DNA from: a bacterium
Lineage (GTDB): Bacteria; Cyanobacteriota; Vampirovibrionia; Gastranaerophilales; Gastranaerophilaceae
Direction of reading: 5' to 3'
Assembly (NCBI GenBank): GCA_017470815.1
Contig: JAFUXT010000014.1
Span: 1 to 59,182, forward strand
DNA: 59,182 bases
The translations under genes were made by a program, and so were the position numbers. Shown here one piece after another: positions 17,557-26,891 of this stretch. Within the stretch, counting starts at the first letter, position 1. Every line of letters begins with the position of its first letter. Under the pieces are notes generated by a model. The model was not told the origin of the DNA and ran no database searches. It saw only the letters and a list, made by a program, of their open reading frames with translations.

Positions 17557-18831
17557 ATGAGTGGAAAAAACTTTTTATTTACCTCAGAGTCCGTAACAGA
17601 GGGACACCCTGACAAAGTATGTGATCAGATTTCTGATGCAATTTTAGACGAATTTTTGTCAAAAGACAACCGTTCAAGAGTTGCGGCAGAAACAACAGTA
17701 ACAACCGGTATGGCTTTAATTTGCGGTGAAATTACCGCAGATTGTTATGTAGATATTCCTCAAGTTGTCAGAGATACTATCAGAAATATCGGTTACACAG
17801 GCACATGCTCCGGCGGATTTGATGCAGATACATGTGCGGTATTAACAAGTATTGATGAACAATCTACAGATATAGGCAACGGTGTTAATAAAGCATTTGA
17901 ATCTCGTTCTAATAATGCAGATACATCTGTTATTGAAACTGAAGAACTCGGCGCGGGAGACCAAGGTATCATGTTTGGTTATGCTTGCAATGAAACACCT
18001 GAACTTATGCCTTTACCTATCAGTTTGGCACATAAATTATCATACCGTCTTGCTCAGGTCAGAAAACAGGGACTTGTTGATTATTTAAGACCTGACGGTA
18101 AATCACAGGTAACCGTTGAATATAAAGACGGTAAGCCGTTTAGAATACACACTGTCCTATTATCAACTCAGCACAATCCAAGCATAAGCGGAATTGCTGA
18201 TAATGAAAAAGTTCAGGAAATTATTAAAAATGACCTTAAAAAACTTGTTATTGATTATGTATTTGAATCTTGTGATATTAAACCTGATGAAGATACAATC
18301 ATTTTAATAAACCCGTCAGGAAGGTTTGTAATCGGCGGACCTCAAGGAGATTCAGGTTTAACGGGAAGAAAAATTATAGTTGACACTTACGGCGGATATT
18401 CAAGACATGGCGGCGGAGCATTTTCAGGAAAAGACCCGACGAAAGTTGACCGTTCTGCTGCTTATGCATCTCGTTATGTCGCTAAAAATATTGTTGCATC
18501 AGGTTTGGCTGAAAAATGCGAAATTGAACTTGCTTATGCAATAGGTGTAGCAGAACCGCTATCAATTATGGTTGATACCTTCGGAACAGGTAAAATTTCT
18601 GATGAAGAACTTTCTGCGCTTGTTTCAAAAACATTTGACCTTACACCTGCAGGAATTATCAATAAATTTGATTTAAGAAATCTGCCAAAGAAAAATGGCG
18701 GGAAATTCTATCAATTACTTGCTGCTTATGGTCACATGGGCAGAACTGATATAAATGTTCCTTGGGAATTAACGGATAAAGCAGAAGAACTTAAACAAAG
18801 AGCGACTTCCTGCGGATTAGGTTGTATATAA
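17557..18831 (+). CDS. metK: S-adenosylmethionine synthetase
   Basis: A 424-residue enzyme making SAM from methionine and ATP. The N-terminal signature [24 protein letters not shown] carries the ATP-binding His and the Mg/K ligands. The P-loop-like [12 protein letters not shown] and the [19 protein letters not shown] motif follow. AAGGAG lies 8 bases before the ATG. The product is slightly longer than the usual 385-400. The gene sits between two pilin-S74 loci, which look unrelated to it in function. The leader may fold to cover the ribosome site (see 17494-17546). Confidence 0.97.
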   Translation: MSGKNFLFTSESVTEGHPDKVCDQISDAILDEFLSKDNRSRVAAETTVTTGMALICGEITADCYVDIPQVVRDTIRNIGYTGTCSGGFDADTCAVLTSIDEQSTDIGNGVNKAFESRSNNADTSVIETEELGAGDQGIMFGYACNETPELMPLPISLAHKLSYRLAQVRKQGLVDYLRPDGKSQVTVEYKDGKPFRIHTVLLSTQHNPSISGIADNEKVQEIIKNDLKKLVIDYVFESCDIKPDEDTIILINPSGRFVIGGPQGDSGLTGRKIIVDTYGGYSRHGGGAFSGKDPTKVDRSAAYASRYVAKNIVASGLAEKCEIELAYAIGVAEPLSIMVDTFGTGKISDEELSALVSKTFDLTPAGIINKFDLRNLPKKNGGKFYQLLAAYGHMGRTDINVPWELTDKAEELKQRATSCGLGCI

Positions 18832-18863
18832 TAAATATTTTAATCAAATATTATTAAAAAGCA

Positions 18864-18893
18864 GCGGTGTGGTTAAAGCCATACCGCTTGTTG
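18864..18893 (+). terminator. Hairpin after metK
   Basis: GCGGTGTGG (18864-18872) pairs with CCATACCGC (18879-18887) over TTAAAG. The following TTGTTGTTG is a weak T tract. Confidence 0.5.
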
Positions 18894-18961
18894 TTGCAAA
18901 ATGTAAACTCATAAATAATCTATATATCAATTTTTACAAATAAAAATACTTTATAGAAGTA

Positions 18962-19002
18962 TAGGTTATGTAGGTTACTAATGGTTAATGAAAGGTAGGT
19001 TA
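18962..19002 (+). repeat. Short direct repeats TAGGTTA in the leader of the 19006 gene
   Basis: TAGGTTA occurs at 18962-18968, 18971-18977 and 18996-19002, with a partial TGGTTA at 18982-18987. All lie between a CTTTATAG block (18949-18956) and the start codon. A protein-binding or structured leader is possible. Confidence 0.45.
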
Positions 19003-19005
19003 TTT

Positions 19006-19530
19006 ATGAGTAACATTTACACAGGTTACGGGAATTCTCCTGTTATTTACACAATGTTTGATTCATCAAAAGGATCTTTTGGCAACAGGTTAGATTGCAC
19101 CGCACACAGAGCAGTAAACAGTGCAAGAGCGACATTAGAAACAGGTGCACTCGGAGTAGCAACTTATGCAGGGTACAAGGCAATAAACTGTGCAACAAAA
19201 GGTAAATGCTTTAATTGGAACACAGGCTTGAACAAGAGTTTGTCAAAAATTGCAAGCGTATATAAAGATGGTGTTGAAATTTTTGAAAAAGCAGCAAAAT
19301 CAAATAGCGGAATTAAAAAATATATTGCAAAAGGTGCAAAAGGATTAGCAAATTTGTTTAAAACCGGTTGCGAAAAACTTGCCAAAACATCAGGCAGACA
19401 GAAACTATTAGGCTTGCTCGGGCTTGCTGCAGTAGGGACACTTGTTGCAATTGAAAGAAAGCATGCCTTTAAAGAGGGGCAGTACGAACAGGAATATAAT
19501 CACAGAGCAAATAAACAAAACGAAGTATAA
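19006..19530 (+). CDS. Protein of unknown function with C-terminal hydrophobic segment
   Basis: A 174-residue protein (180 if the upstream ATG at 18988 is used) of no recognised family. The N-terminus is polar (MSNIYTGYGNSPVIYTMFDSS). Alanine- and lysine-rich helices follow (EIFEKAAKSNSGIKKYIAKG). One hydrophobic stretch (KLLGLLGLAAVGTLVAI) lies near residues 138-154, before a charged tail. The start at 19006 is preferred for GGTAGG 7 bases upstream, but 18988 gives the same promoter-to-start distance as other genes with the CTTTATA block. It sits between metK and the end of paralogue B. Confidence 0.6.
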   Translation: MSNIYTGYGNSPVIYTMFDSSKGSFGNRLDCTAHRAVNSARATLETGALGVATYAGYKAINCATKGKCFNWNTGLNKSLSKIASVYKDGVEIFEKAAKSNSGIKKYIAKGAKGLANLFKTGCEKLAKTSGRQKLLGLLGLAAVGTLVAIERKHAFKEGQYEQEYNHRANKQNEV

Positions 19531-19534
19531 ATTT

Positions 19535-19561
19535 AAAGGCGGGTAAATTCCCGCCTTTTTA
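19535..19561. terminator. Bidirectional terminator between the 19006 gene and paralogue B
   Basis: AAAGGCGGG (19535-19543) pairs with CCCGCCTTT (19550-19558) over TAAATT, with a T run on the plus side. It abuts the stop codon of paralogue B. Confidence 0.88.
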
Positions 19562-21715
19562 CTTCTCTAAATTATCAAGTTCTTTTGATAACATAATTAA
19601 TTTATCTTTTAACATTTTATTTTCTTTTTTCAGAATGACAATTCGCTCAACATCAGTTACAACCCTTTTTGCTAAATCAGAAATTTTCTCATATAATTCC
19701 TTAACAGAATTTACGGCAGAATAAAACATTTCATCTCTGCGTATTTTATAATAACCCCTGTCATCTTTTGTGACAGCATCAGGGAATATGCGTTTCAAGT
19801 CCTGTGCAATCACACCAACCTGAGGCACCTTTTGTTTATCATTTTTTAATGTGAAATTGTAAATTTTTAACTGTGATAATAGTTCTAATCCTTTTTCATA
19901 AGGCTGACCAACATTTTTAAGCCGTAAATCACTTGAAACTTCCTCTGTATTAAGATTCGAGGAACCTAAGTCATCGGTTCGCCTTATACCTACAGGAGTA
20001 AGTATAGGACAGCATGAACCACCCGTAATTAACTGCGTAGCGACAGAATTTGTACCGCCATCAGTAAGATTATGACCTCCATCAAGTTCTATATTGGCAG
20101 AGGTGTAAGCGGTATCATTGTAAGAAGAACCGCATTTATGAGGGGAATGTCCCCAAAAATAATTGTACCCGCCGAAAGAATTATCAATAATGTTATTGTA
20201 ATTTTTAAATGCTAAATATGACCAATCATAAGAATCACGTCCTGAAAACCCAGAACCACCTGCATAATCTTTGGCAGAAGTTGAGCAGGAATAATTACAA
20301 ATACAATGTTCTCTGCCTGTATATGCTTCACGCATATAACTTTGAGCATTTTTAATTCTTTGGGTAAATTCGCTTCCGTCATAACCAATCAATGGTTTAT
20401 GAGTCAGAGCAGATTCTTTGTATAACTTATACCCCATTAAAGAAATAGTATTTGCATAAGTATTTGCAGATGCAGACGGAGCCATAGGGAATGGCGAACG
20501 CCCGACCATATATGTCTGCCCTCTGACGATTAAATTTCCGTTTACAACAACCGAAGAATCTCCCAAATCTGGCGCACCGCTTATTCCGTTAGGATACGGG
20601 TACTTGCTGCCTGCTGATGTAAGATTATGAACTTCTAAAGTTGCCGCTCCGTTAAATGCAGAAGTTGGTCTGCCGATAAGAACACGTTCTTTTGAATCAG
20701 TAAAAAATGATTGTGCGGTAGAGCCCATGGCTGCAGTATCAACTCCATGACCACCGATACAGGTGGTATATTGAGATGATGAACCTATACCCTTACAGGA
20801 ATTATACCCGATAGCAGTATTATATTTGAAATTTGAATATGAATCACCTGCAGGATTTGAAGATTGTAATGCACCATAACCTATTGCGGTATTATAATAT
20901 CCGCCTGCATTTGAACTGTCACCTATTGCAACATTATAATCTCCTTTTACATTAATATTATTACCGACAGCAGTTGTATAATTACTTGCACTTGATTTTG
21001 ATGAAGTATTATTCCCGATAATCGTATTATAATTTCCTGTTGCCGCATTATAAGAATTACGACCGACAAATACATTACCAATGCCTGTCGTAAGAGCGGA
21101 ACCTGCACCAACCCCGACAGCAGTATTTGCACTCCCTGTTGTGATGCTTTTTAACGCTTCATAACCAAATGCAGTATTATATATACCGGTAGTAATCGAA
21201 TCTAAAGCATTTCTGCCAAGAGCAGTGTTCCCCATTGCGCCGCTGCCTATTTTCATTGCGGTAATATCATCTAAATCAGGCTGAACATAAGTAAAACTTA
21301 AATTGTTATAATTACTTCCTAATAAAAGATTAGAATTGCCTGCGAACAAATAACCATACTTTGTACCATTATATCTAAATTCAATCTGTTTTTGAAGTTT
21401 ATTACCATTAATTTTATTTCCTGAGCGAATAATAAGTTTTGAATACGGTTGATAAGTTCTTCTGATATCTTCCAAATCAATAGGAGTGATACCAATAAGT
21501 GTTTGCTGCATCATAGAACGAATCGGAGCATCCGTATAAATATCATTCATATTACTTGCACCGACAGTGCCCCACACATTGTCAAGCGCAATATTTGAAT
21601 ATCTTGATGTAAAAATAGGCGCTACTGCAGCAAGAACCACAGTCATAACCGCCATTATGACCATAAGTTCCGCAAGTGTAAATGCGGTTATAAGTTTAGT
21701 TTTTACCGCTTTCAT
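19559..21715 (-). CDS. Type IV pilin-leader / YadA-head / peptidase S74 fusion protein (paralogue B)
   Basis: A 718-residue member of the same family as the 15621 and 21722 genes. The leader ends in Ala11, followed by FTLAELMVIMAVMTVVLAAV. The shared N-terminal domain (SKLIIRSG... IEFRYNG) is followed by many YadA-like units (NTALGRNAL, YNTAFGYEAL, ANTAVGVGAG, YNTIIGNNT, YNVAIGDSS, YNTAIGYGAL; ~160-320). The neck is ATLEVHN... NGNLIVRG. An extra ~190-residue insert containing several cysteines (HCICNYSCSTS) precedes the S74 domain with S595 and K600 (SDLRLK). The C-terminus is coiled coil. It starts 6 bases after the stop of paralogue C, so the two form an operon with C first. Confidence 0.88.
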   Translation of the reverse strand: MKAVKTKLITAFTLAELMVIMAVMTVVLAAVAPIFTSRYSNIALDNVWGTVGASNMNDIYTDAPIRSMMQQTLIGITPIDLEDIRRTYQPYSKLIIRSGNKINGNKLQKQIEFRYNGTKYGYLFAGNSNLLLGSNYNNLSFTYVQPDLDDITAMKIGSGAMGNTALGRNALDSITTGIYNTAFGYEALKSITTGSANTAVGVGAGSALTTGIGNVFVGRNSYNAATGNYNTIIGNNTSSKSSASNYTTAVGNNINVKGDYNVAIGDSSNAGGYYNTAIGYGALQSSNPAGDSYSNFKYNTAIGYNSCKGIGSSSQYTTCIGGHGVDTAAMGSTAQSFFTDSKERVLIGRPTSAFNGAATLEVHNLTSAGSKYPYPNGISGAPDLGDSSVVVNGNLIVRGQTYMVGRSPFPMAPSASANTYANTISLMGYKLYKESALTHKPLIGYDGSEFTQRIKNAQSYMREAYTGREHCICNYSCSTSAKDYAGGSGFSGRDSYDWSYLAFKNYNNIIDNSFGGYNYFWGHSPHKCGSSYNDTAYTSANIELDGGHNLTDGGTNSVATQLITGGSCCPILTPVGIRRTDDLGSSNLNTEEVSSDLRLKNVGQPYEKGLELLSQLKIYNFTLKNDKQKVPQVGVIAQDLKRIFPDAVTKDDRGYYKIRRDEMFYSAVNSVKELYEKISDLAKRVVTDVERIVILKKENKMLKDKLIMLSKELDNLEK

Positions 21716-21721
21716 TTAATC

Positions 21722-23521
21722 CTATTTCCTTTCAAGTTTTTTTATTCGTTTTTCTAACACCAAAATTTGTTTATTTATATCCTGATGTTCTTTCTTTATA
21801 CCTAAAATATCTTTGTTCGCTTTTACAATTTTTGACGATATATCTTCAAGTTTTTGCGCAAGTTCTTTCACCGAATTTACAAGAGCATAAAACATATCTT
21901 CAATTCTGATTTTTAAATACCCTTTTTTATCTTTTGAAACGGCATCAGGAAATACTTTTTGAAGGTCTTGCGCTATAACACCAACCTGAGGAGTTTTTTC
22001 ATCATTTTTATATGTATAATTATAAGGTCTGAGTTTTAAGATTTTGTTAAGACCGTCATTATTCAATGTTATTGCTGTTTTTAATCTTCTGTCAGAAGAT
22101 ACGACATTTGCGCAGCCGTTACCGCTTGGATACCCGTCAGAAGTTGAACAATTACCGCCTTTAACGAGCATATTTACGGACTTTGGATTCGATTGTGTCA
22201 ATTCAGTACAAACATAATTGTTATAATTTAAAATACTTTGATATGCATCATTACTGCAACGATAATATGCTGTTTCCGCTCCGCCTGTTTGTGTATCAGT
22301 AAAGACATTATAAGAAACTTTGCCATTTTCATCAGACGGATAAAAATTACCTCTTACAACAAGATTTGAATTTATAACAACATTTCCGTATGTTTGAGTG
22401 TCTATTGTATTATTATGAACTTCAAGTATTGAACGCCCGGAAAATCCTCTTGTATTGTTAGACTGAGGCTTACCGCCTATAAAAATGTGTTCGCCTGAAT
22501 CCGTATTGAAAACAGACGGAGTATTATTTGTCGAATAGCCTGAATTGTATCCTAAGCAAACTCTTGAACCGTTATTGGCTCCCGAAATTGAATTACATGC
22601 ACCGTAACCGATTGCAGTCATTGCTTTTACGGCAGGGTCACCATTTGTATAAACCCCGTAACCGACAATTGTGTTATAAGACGCACTTGTTCCGGGGAAA
22701 ACAGACCCTACAATTGTGTTATAAGACGCAGATGTTGAACTGAAACCGTTACCTGTATGTGCGCCTAAAAATACGTTGTGAGAACCTGCAGAACCTTCTT
22801 TGTTCATCGCTCCGTAACCGATTACAACATTGTCAGTAGGCGCAGCATCAATCTCTGCACCTCCGGCGCCTGCACCCGAACCAACATAAATACCGTTCAC
22901 AGTATTTGACGAATTTGCCGTTCCGAGTTTATTTAAAGCCCTGTGCCCGACAGCAGTGATATACTGTTGATTTGAACCCCCACCTTTAGCATTAATTTTT
23001 GCCTGCCCCATGGCATCATTACCCAATATTGATAATGAAAATGCTTTTATGTCTGATTCCAAATTAGAAAGACCGTATATCGTTGAATATTCACAACTAT
23101 ATGGAGATAAAGACGAACCAAATACAATATCAGACCCATCAAAATATAGAACGGCAGAATTTAAACCTCTGCCTTGTTGTTGAGGATTCTTTGAAAATCT
23201 AAACTGCATTTGAGGAGAATGATATGTTGCGCCGCCATAAGAAATTGTACCAGAATCAATAACAAGTTTTCCTGCATTATTGTCAGCGGTAGTCGGCACC
23301 ATACCCATATAAACGCTTGAGGTCCATGTTTCATTTCCGGGATCAAAATAAGCATTTTTCTCGGCATCACCCGTTACAAAATTCCAGATGGATTCGGTTT
23401 CATGAGTTTCGGCGATATGTCTTTTGGTAACAATAGGAGCCATTGCCGCAAACAAAAGAGCAATTACAACGAGTACTATCAGTAACTCTGTTAAAGAAAA
23501 TGCCCTTATCCCTGATTTCAT
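21722..23521 (-). CDS. Type IV pilin-leader / YadA-head / peptidase S74 fusion protein (paralogue C)
   Basis: A 599-residue member of the family. A six-residue leader plus Ala7 is followed by FSLTELLIVLVVIALLFAAMA with the +5 Glu. The YadA-like head (~190-320) includes DNVVIGYGAM, HNVFLGAHTG and two near-identical SASYNTIVG units. The neck is SILEVHN... NSNLVVRG. S74 has S476 and K481 (SDRRLK), then coiled coil. The start is set at ATG 23521; a TTG six bases further upstream is better spaced from GGAG (23538-23535) and cannot be excluded. It is first gene of the C-B operon and divergent from the MFS gene. Confidence 0.86.
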   Translation of the reverse strand: MKSGIRAFSLTELLIVLVVIALLFAAMAPIVTKRHIAETHETESIWNFVTGDAEKNAYFDPGNETWTSSVYMGMVPTTADNNAGKLVIDSGTISYGGATYHSPQMQFRFSKNPQQQGRGLNSAVLYFDGSDIVFGSSLSPYSCEYSTIYGLSNLESDIKAFSLSILGNDAMGQAKINAKGGGSNQQYITAVGHRALNKLGTANSSNTVNGIYVGSGAGAGGAEIDAAPTDNVVIGYGAMNKEGSAGSHNVFLGAHTGNGFSSTSASYNTIVGSVFPGTSASYNTIVGYGVYTNGDPAVKAMTAIGYGACNSISGANNGSRVCLGYNSGYSTNNTPSVFNTDSGEHIFIGGKPQSNNTRGFSGRSILEVHNNTIDTQTYGNVVINSNLVVRGNFYPSDENGKVSYNVFTDTQTGGAETAYYRCSNDAYQSILNYNNYVCTELTQSNPKSVNMLVKGGNCSTSDGYPSGNGCANVVSSDRRLKTAITLNNDGLNKILKLRPYNYTYKNDEKTPQVGVIAQDLQKVFPDAVSKDKKGYLKIRIEDMFYALVNSVKELAQKLEDISSKIVKANKDILGIKKEHQDINKQILVLEKRIKKLERK

Positions 23522-23555
23522 CCTCAAAAATAACTCCAAAAATGCTTATACTATA

Positions 23556-23569
23556 TATAATATTATAAC
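23556..23569 (-). promoter_or_regulatory. Promoter core of the C-B pilin-S74 operon
   Basis: On the minus strand this is GTTATAATATTATA, identical to the 14-mer that holds the -10 of paralogue A (15583-15596). It lies 34 bases before the start codon of paralogue C. Confidence 0.5.
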
Positions 23570-23625
23570 ACATTAGCAACAATCATTCAATATAATTAAC
23601 AATTTGTGATATTATTTTAATAGTC

Positions 23626-25017
23626 ATGAAAAACATTTCAGTAAAATGGTTTATTTGTATAATAATTATCTTGGGAAATTTTTTAGGGATGCTCGACTCA
23701 ACAACAGTCCAACTTGCCCTATATCCGATTTCGCAGGGACTTAATATAACACTGACGCAAGTCCAATGGATAATTATTGCATATATGCTTGTTATGACTG
23801 TATTTTTGCCATTCTTTGGCAAAATCGGCGACCTTTACCCTAAAAATAAGGTTTATGCGACAGGATTTTTTACATTTGCTCTCGGCGCAATATTATGCAC
23901 AATTTCTCCCAATTTTGGTCTGATAATCATATCAAGATGCATTGAGGCTTTAGGGGCATCAATTATGATGGCAAACGGTCCTGCCGTTATTGCAACACTA
24001 TTCCACGGTAAAAACAGAGGAAAAGCACTCGGAATAAACGGTTCACTTGTTGCAATAGGGGGGATGTTAGGACCTGCAGTCGGAGGTTTGATGATAAACT
24101 ATTTCGGTTGGCGCACAATATTTGTTCCGTCAATTCCTGTTTCACTAATTTGCGGTTATCTTGCTCTAAAAATGGTGCCGTCATATATAAGACGAAAAGA
24201 ACTAAAATTTGACTATAAAGGCTTTTTATATTTTGGGATTTCACTTTTGTCACTTTTACTTGCTATTTCGCAGGGACACAGTTGGGGTTGGAAATCACTC
24301 CAAATAATTATGCTTGGCATCTTAACATTGCTATTTGGCGGATTATTCTACTTTAGAGATAAAAAAATATCATACCCGATGATTAATTTTAAAATGTTTA
24401 AAATCAAACCGTTCACATTTGGAAATATAGCAGTAATGATGTCATATATGACAATGTTTACAAATGCAATTCTGCTTCCTTTATTTTTACAAGGAATACT
24501 AAAATATGATGCATTTACGACAGGACTTTTAATTCTGCCGTATTCTGTCGCATCAGCGACTGTTGCCCCATTTGCAGGGGCATATTCAGGACTTCACGGA
24601 AGCAAAATTTTGACAAGAATCGGACCGTCTGTTTATATATTTGCTCTTTTAATTTTTACGACTTTCGGACTAAAAACACAAATGTGGCAAATTGTTTTGG
24701 CATCTGTCATCATGGGCATAGGCAACGGACTTTTCCAATCGCCGTCAAATAATGCAATTATCACAAGTGTTAAAACAAATGAACTCGGGGTCGCAAGCGG
24801 AATTTTATCTCTATCAAGAAATTTAGGAAACATATTAGGCGTTGCAATTACAATTACGCTCTTTGAAAGTTTTAGAAATATTTTTGCGATAAATGGTAAA
24901 CAAAGCGCATTTTTACAGTCTTACCACACGACAATGCTTTTCGGTATTTTGTTTGGTATAATTTGCCTTACCTGCTCTACTATTGCGTATCACGACAGTA
25001 AAGCACCAAATTCTTAA
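23626..25017 (+). CDS. MFS multidrug efflux transporter, DHA2 (14-TM) type
   Basis: A 463-residue polytopic inner-membrane protein with the look of EmrB/QacA-type drug:H+ antiporters. The DHA2 opening motif is visible in helix 1 (GNFLGMLDSTTVQLALYPI), followed by QWIIIAYMLVMTVFLPFFGKIGDLY (motif A in GKIGDLYPKNK). Motif C-like glycine-rich sequence (GSLVAIGGMLGPAVGGLMINYFGWR) is in helix 5. No EmrA-like adaptor or regulator lies next to it. It is divergent from the pilin-S74 operon. The substrate is unknown. Confidence 0.9.
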   Translation: MKNISVKWFICIIIILGNFLGMLDSTTVQLALYPISQGLNITLTQVQWIIIAYMLVMTVFLPFFGKIGDLYPKNKVYATGFFTFALGAILCTISPNFGLIIISRCIEALGASIMMANGPAVIATLFHGKNRGKALGINGSLVAIGGMLGPAVGGLMINYFGWRTIFVPSIPVSLICGYLALKMVPSYIRRKELKFDYKGFLYFGISLLSLLLAISQGHSWGWKSLQIIMLGILTLLFGGLFYFRDKKISYPMINFKMFKIKPFTFGNIAVMMSYMTMFTNAILLPLFLQGILKYDAFTTGLLILPYSVASATVAPFAGAYSGLHGSKILTRIGPSVYIFALLIFTTFGLKTQMWQIVLASVIMGIGNGLFQSPSNNAIITSVKTNELGVASGILSLSRNLGNILGVAITITLFESFRNIFAINGKQSAFLQSYHTTMLFGILFGIICLTCSTIAYHDSKAPNS

Positions 25018-25056
25018 AGTATATTGAAAATAAAAATTTATTATATTATTATATAA

Positions 25057-25071
25057 GTGTAAAATTTACAC
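25057..25071. promoter_or_regulatory. Perfect palindrome before typA
   Basis: GTGTAAA-A-TTTACAC is a 15-base palindrome. It lies just after an AT-rich TATTATATAAG that could be the -10, and 14 bases before the typA start. A repressor operator is possible. Confidence 0.35.
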
Positions 25072-25085
25072 TAAACAATTTATGA

Positions 25086-26891
25086 ATGGCGGAAAATATG
25101 ACAGAAAATAATATTAGAAATATCGCAATAATAGCACACGTTGACCACGGCAAAACAACTCTCGTTGACTGTTTGCTGAAACAAGCCGGAGTATTTAGGG
25201 AAAATCAGCATGTTGAAGAACGAGTTTTAGACTCAAATGATTTGGAAAGAGAAAGGGGAATTACTATTCTTTCTAAAAACATTGCTATTGATTATAAAGG
25301 CACAAAAATTAATGTTGTTGATACCCCTGGGCACGCAGACTTTGGCGGAGAAGTTGAGCGAGTATTAGGCATGGTTGACGGAGCACTTTTAATCGTTGAT
25401 GCTGCGGAAGGTCCTATGCCTCAGACAAGATTTGTACTATCTAAAGCACTTGAATTAGGGCTAAAAATTATAGTTGTAATCAATAAAATTGATAAGCCTG
25501 CAGCAGAGCCGTTAACGGCGTTAGACAAAGTTTTTGATTTGTTTACTGAACTTACGGACAGAGCAGATTTGATTGATTTTCCGTTTATTTTCGCAAGCAG
25601 TTTAAACGGTTTTGCAATAAAAGAACTTGAAGACGAACCAAAAGACATGGTTCCGCTGTTAGACTGCATTTTGGAAAATATTTCCGCACCTGAAGGGGAT
25701 TCATCAAAACCGTTCCAATTCAGAGCAACAACATTAGATTATAACGAATATGTCGGCAGAATAGTAATCGGCAGAATTGCACAAGGGGTTGTTCACAGTC
25801 AGGATACTGTTTGTTGGATTCAGGCTGACGGAACTCAATCAAAAGGAAAAATTACAAAACTTTTCGGTTTTCACGATTTAGGAAGAATTGAAATTCAGGA
25901 AGCAATAGCGGGAGATATTGTCGGAATTGCAGGCTTTAGTGATATTCAAATCGGAGAAACATTATGCGATAGCGAAAATCCTCAGGCACTGCCTCTAATT
26001 AAAGTCGATGAACCGACTTTGCAGATGAATTTTTCTGTTAACGACAGTCCTTTTGCAGGACAAGAGGGTAAGTTTGTTACTTCAAGACAATTAAGAAAAA
26101 GACTTTACACCGAACTTGAAAAAAATGTAAGTTTAAGAGTTGAAGATACAGATTCAACAGACTGTTTTAAGGTTTCGGGCCGTGGCGAACTTCATTTGAG
26201 TATTCTTATTGAAACTATGCGCCGTGAAGGGTATGAATTTGCAGTATCAAAACCTGAAGTTATATTTAAAACTATAAACGGTGAACAGTGTGAACCTTAT
26301 GAGAATTTAATAGTTGATGTACCTGATGAATATGCAGGCTCAGCGATAGAAAGACTTTCAAACCGTAAAGGCGAAATGAAGGATATGAAATCTGCAAAAG
26401 GCAGAACTCATTTGACCTTTCACATTCCGGCAAGGGGATTAATCGGATTTAGAAACGAATTTATCAGAATGACAAGAGGCGAAGGGATAATGTATCATAC
26501 TTTCCTTCATTACAGACCTTATGCCGGTGATATAAGCCGTCAAAGATGCGGTTCAATAATCGCTCATGAACAAGGGGAAGCAATACCTTATGCTCTTGCT
26601 CAATTTGAGGACAGAGGGGTATTTTTTGTAACTCCCAAAACAAAAGTTTATAGAGGAATGATTATCGGAGAAGGCAACAGACCGCAAGATATTGTTGTAA
26701 ACATCTGCAAAACCAAAAAATTAACAAACATGAGAAGTTCTACGGCTGATGTTATGGTTACTTTGCAGGCTCCAAGAATTTTATCGCTTGAAGAAGCGTT
26801 AGAATATATCACTGACGACGAACTTGTAGAAATTACACCTGAAAATATCAGGCTCCGCAAAGCAGACTTAAACAGAAAGATTTATAATTAA
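25086..26891 (+). CDS. typA: Ribosome-associated translational GTPase TypA/BipA
   Basis: A 601-residue EF-G-like GTPase that binds the ribosome and helps 50S assembly and stress adaptation. G1 is [11 protein letters not shown]2 lies in ERERGITI, G3 is [10 protein letters not shown] and G4 is NKID. Domains II, III and V and the TypA-specific C-terminal domain follow ([18 protein letters not shown]... [11 protein letters not shown]). A second in-frame ATG lies at 25098, and the starts are not separable by ribosome site. Its stop codon is directly adjacent to the stop of dnaX on the other strand, with no room for a terminator between. Confidence 0.97.
   Translation: MAENMTENNIRNIAIIAHVDHGKTTLVDCLLKQAGVFRENQHVEERVLDSNDLERERGITILSKNIAIDYKGTKINVVDTPGHADFGGEVERVLGMVDGALLIVDAAEGPMPQTRFVLSKALELGLKIIVVINKIDKPAAEPLTALDKVFDLFTELTDRADLIDFPFIFASSLNGFAIKELEDEPKDMVPLLDCILENISAPEGDSSKPFQFRATTLDYNEYVGRIVIGRIAQGVVHSQDTVCWIQADGTQSKGKITKLFGFHDLGRIEIQEAIAGDIVGIAGFSDIQIGETLCDSENPQALPLIKVDEPTLQMNFSVNDSPFAGQEGKFVTSRQLRKRLYTELEKNVSLRVEDTDSTDCFKVSGRGELHLSILIETMRREGYEFAVSKPEVIFKTINGEQCEPYENLIVDVPDEYAGSAIERLSNRKGEMKDMKSAKGRTHLTFHIPARGLIGFRNEFIRMTRGEGIMYHTFLHYRPYAGDISRQRCGSIIAHEQGEAIPYALAQFEDRGVFFVTPKTKVYRGMIIGEGNRPQDIVVNICKTKKLTNMRSSTADVMVTLQAPRILSLEEALEYITDDELVEITPENIRLRKADLNRKIYN

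Noticed and set aside
15621..23521. A prophage tail-fibre module, suggested by the S74 and YadA-like parts.
   Set aside because: No capsid, portal, tail, integrase or lysis gene is near, genes around are housekeeping, and each protein has a pilin leader and membrane helix that phage fibres lack.
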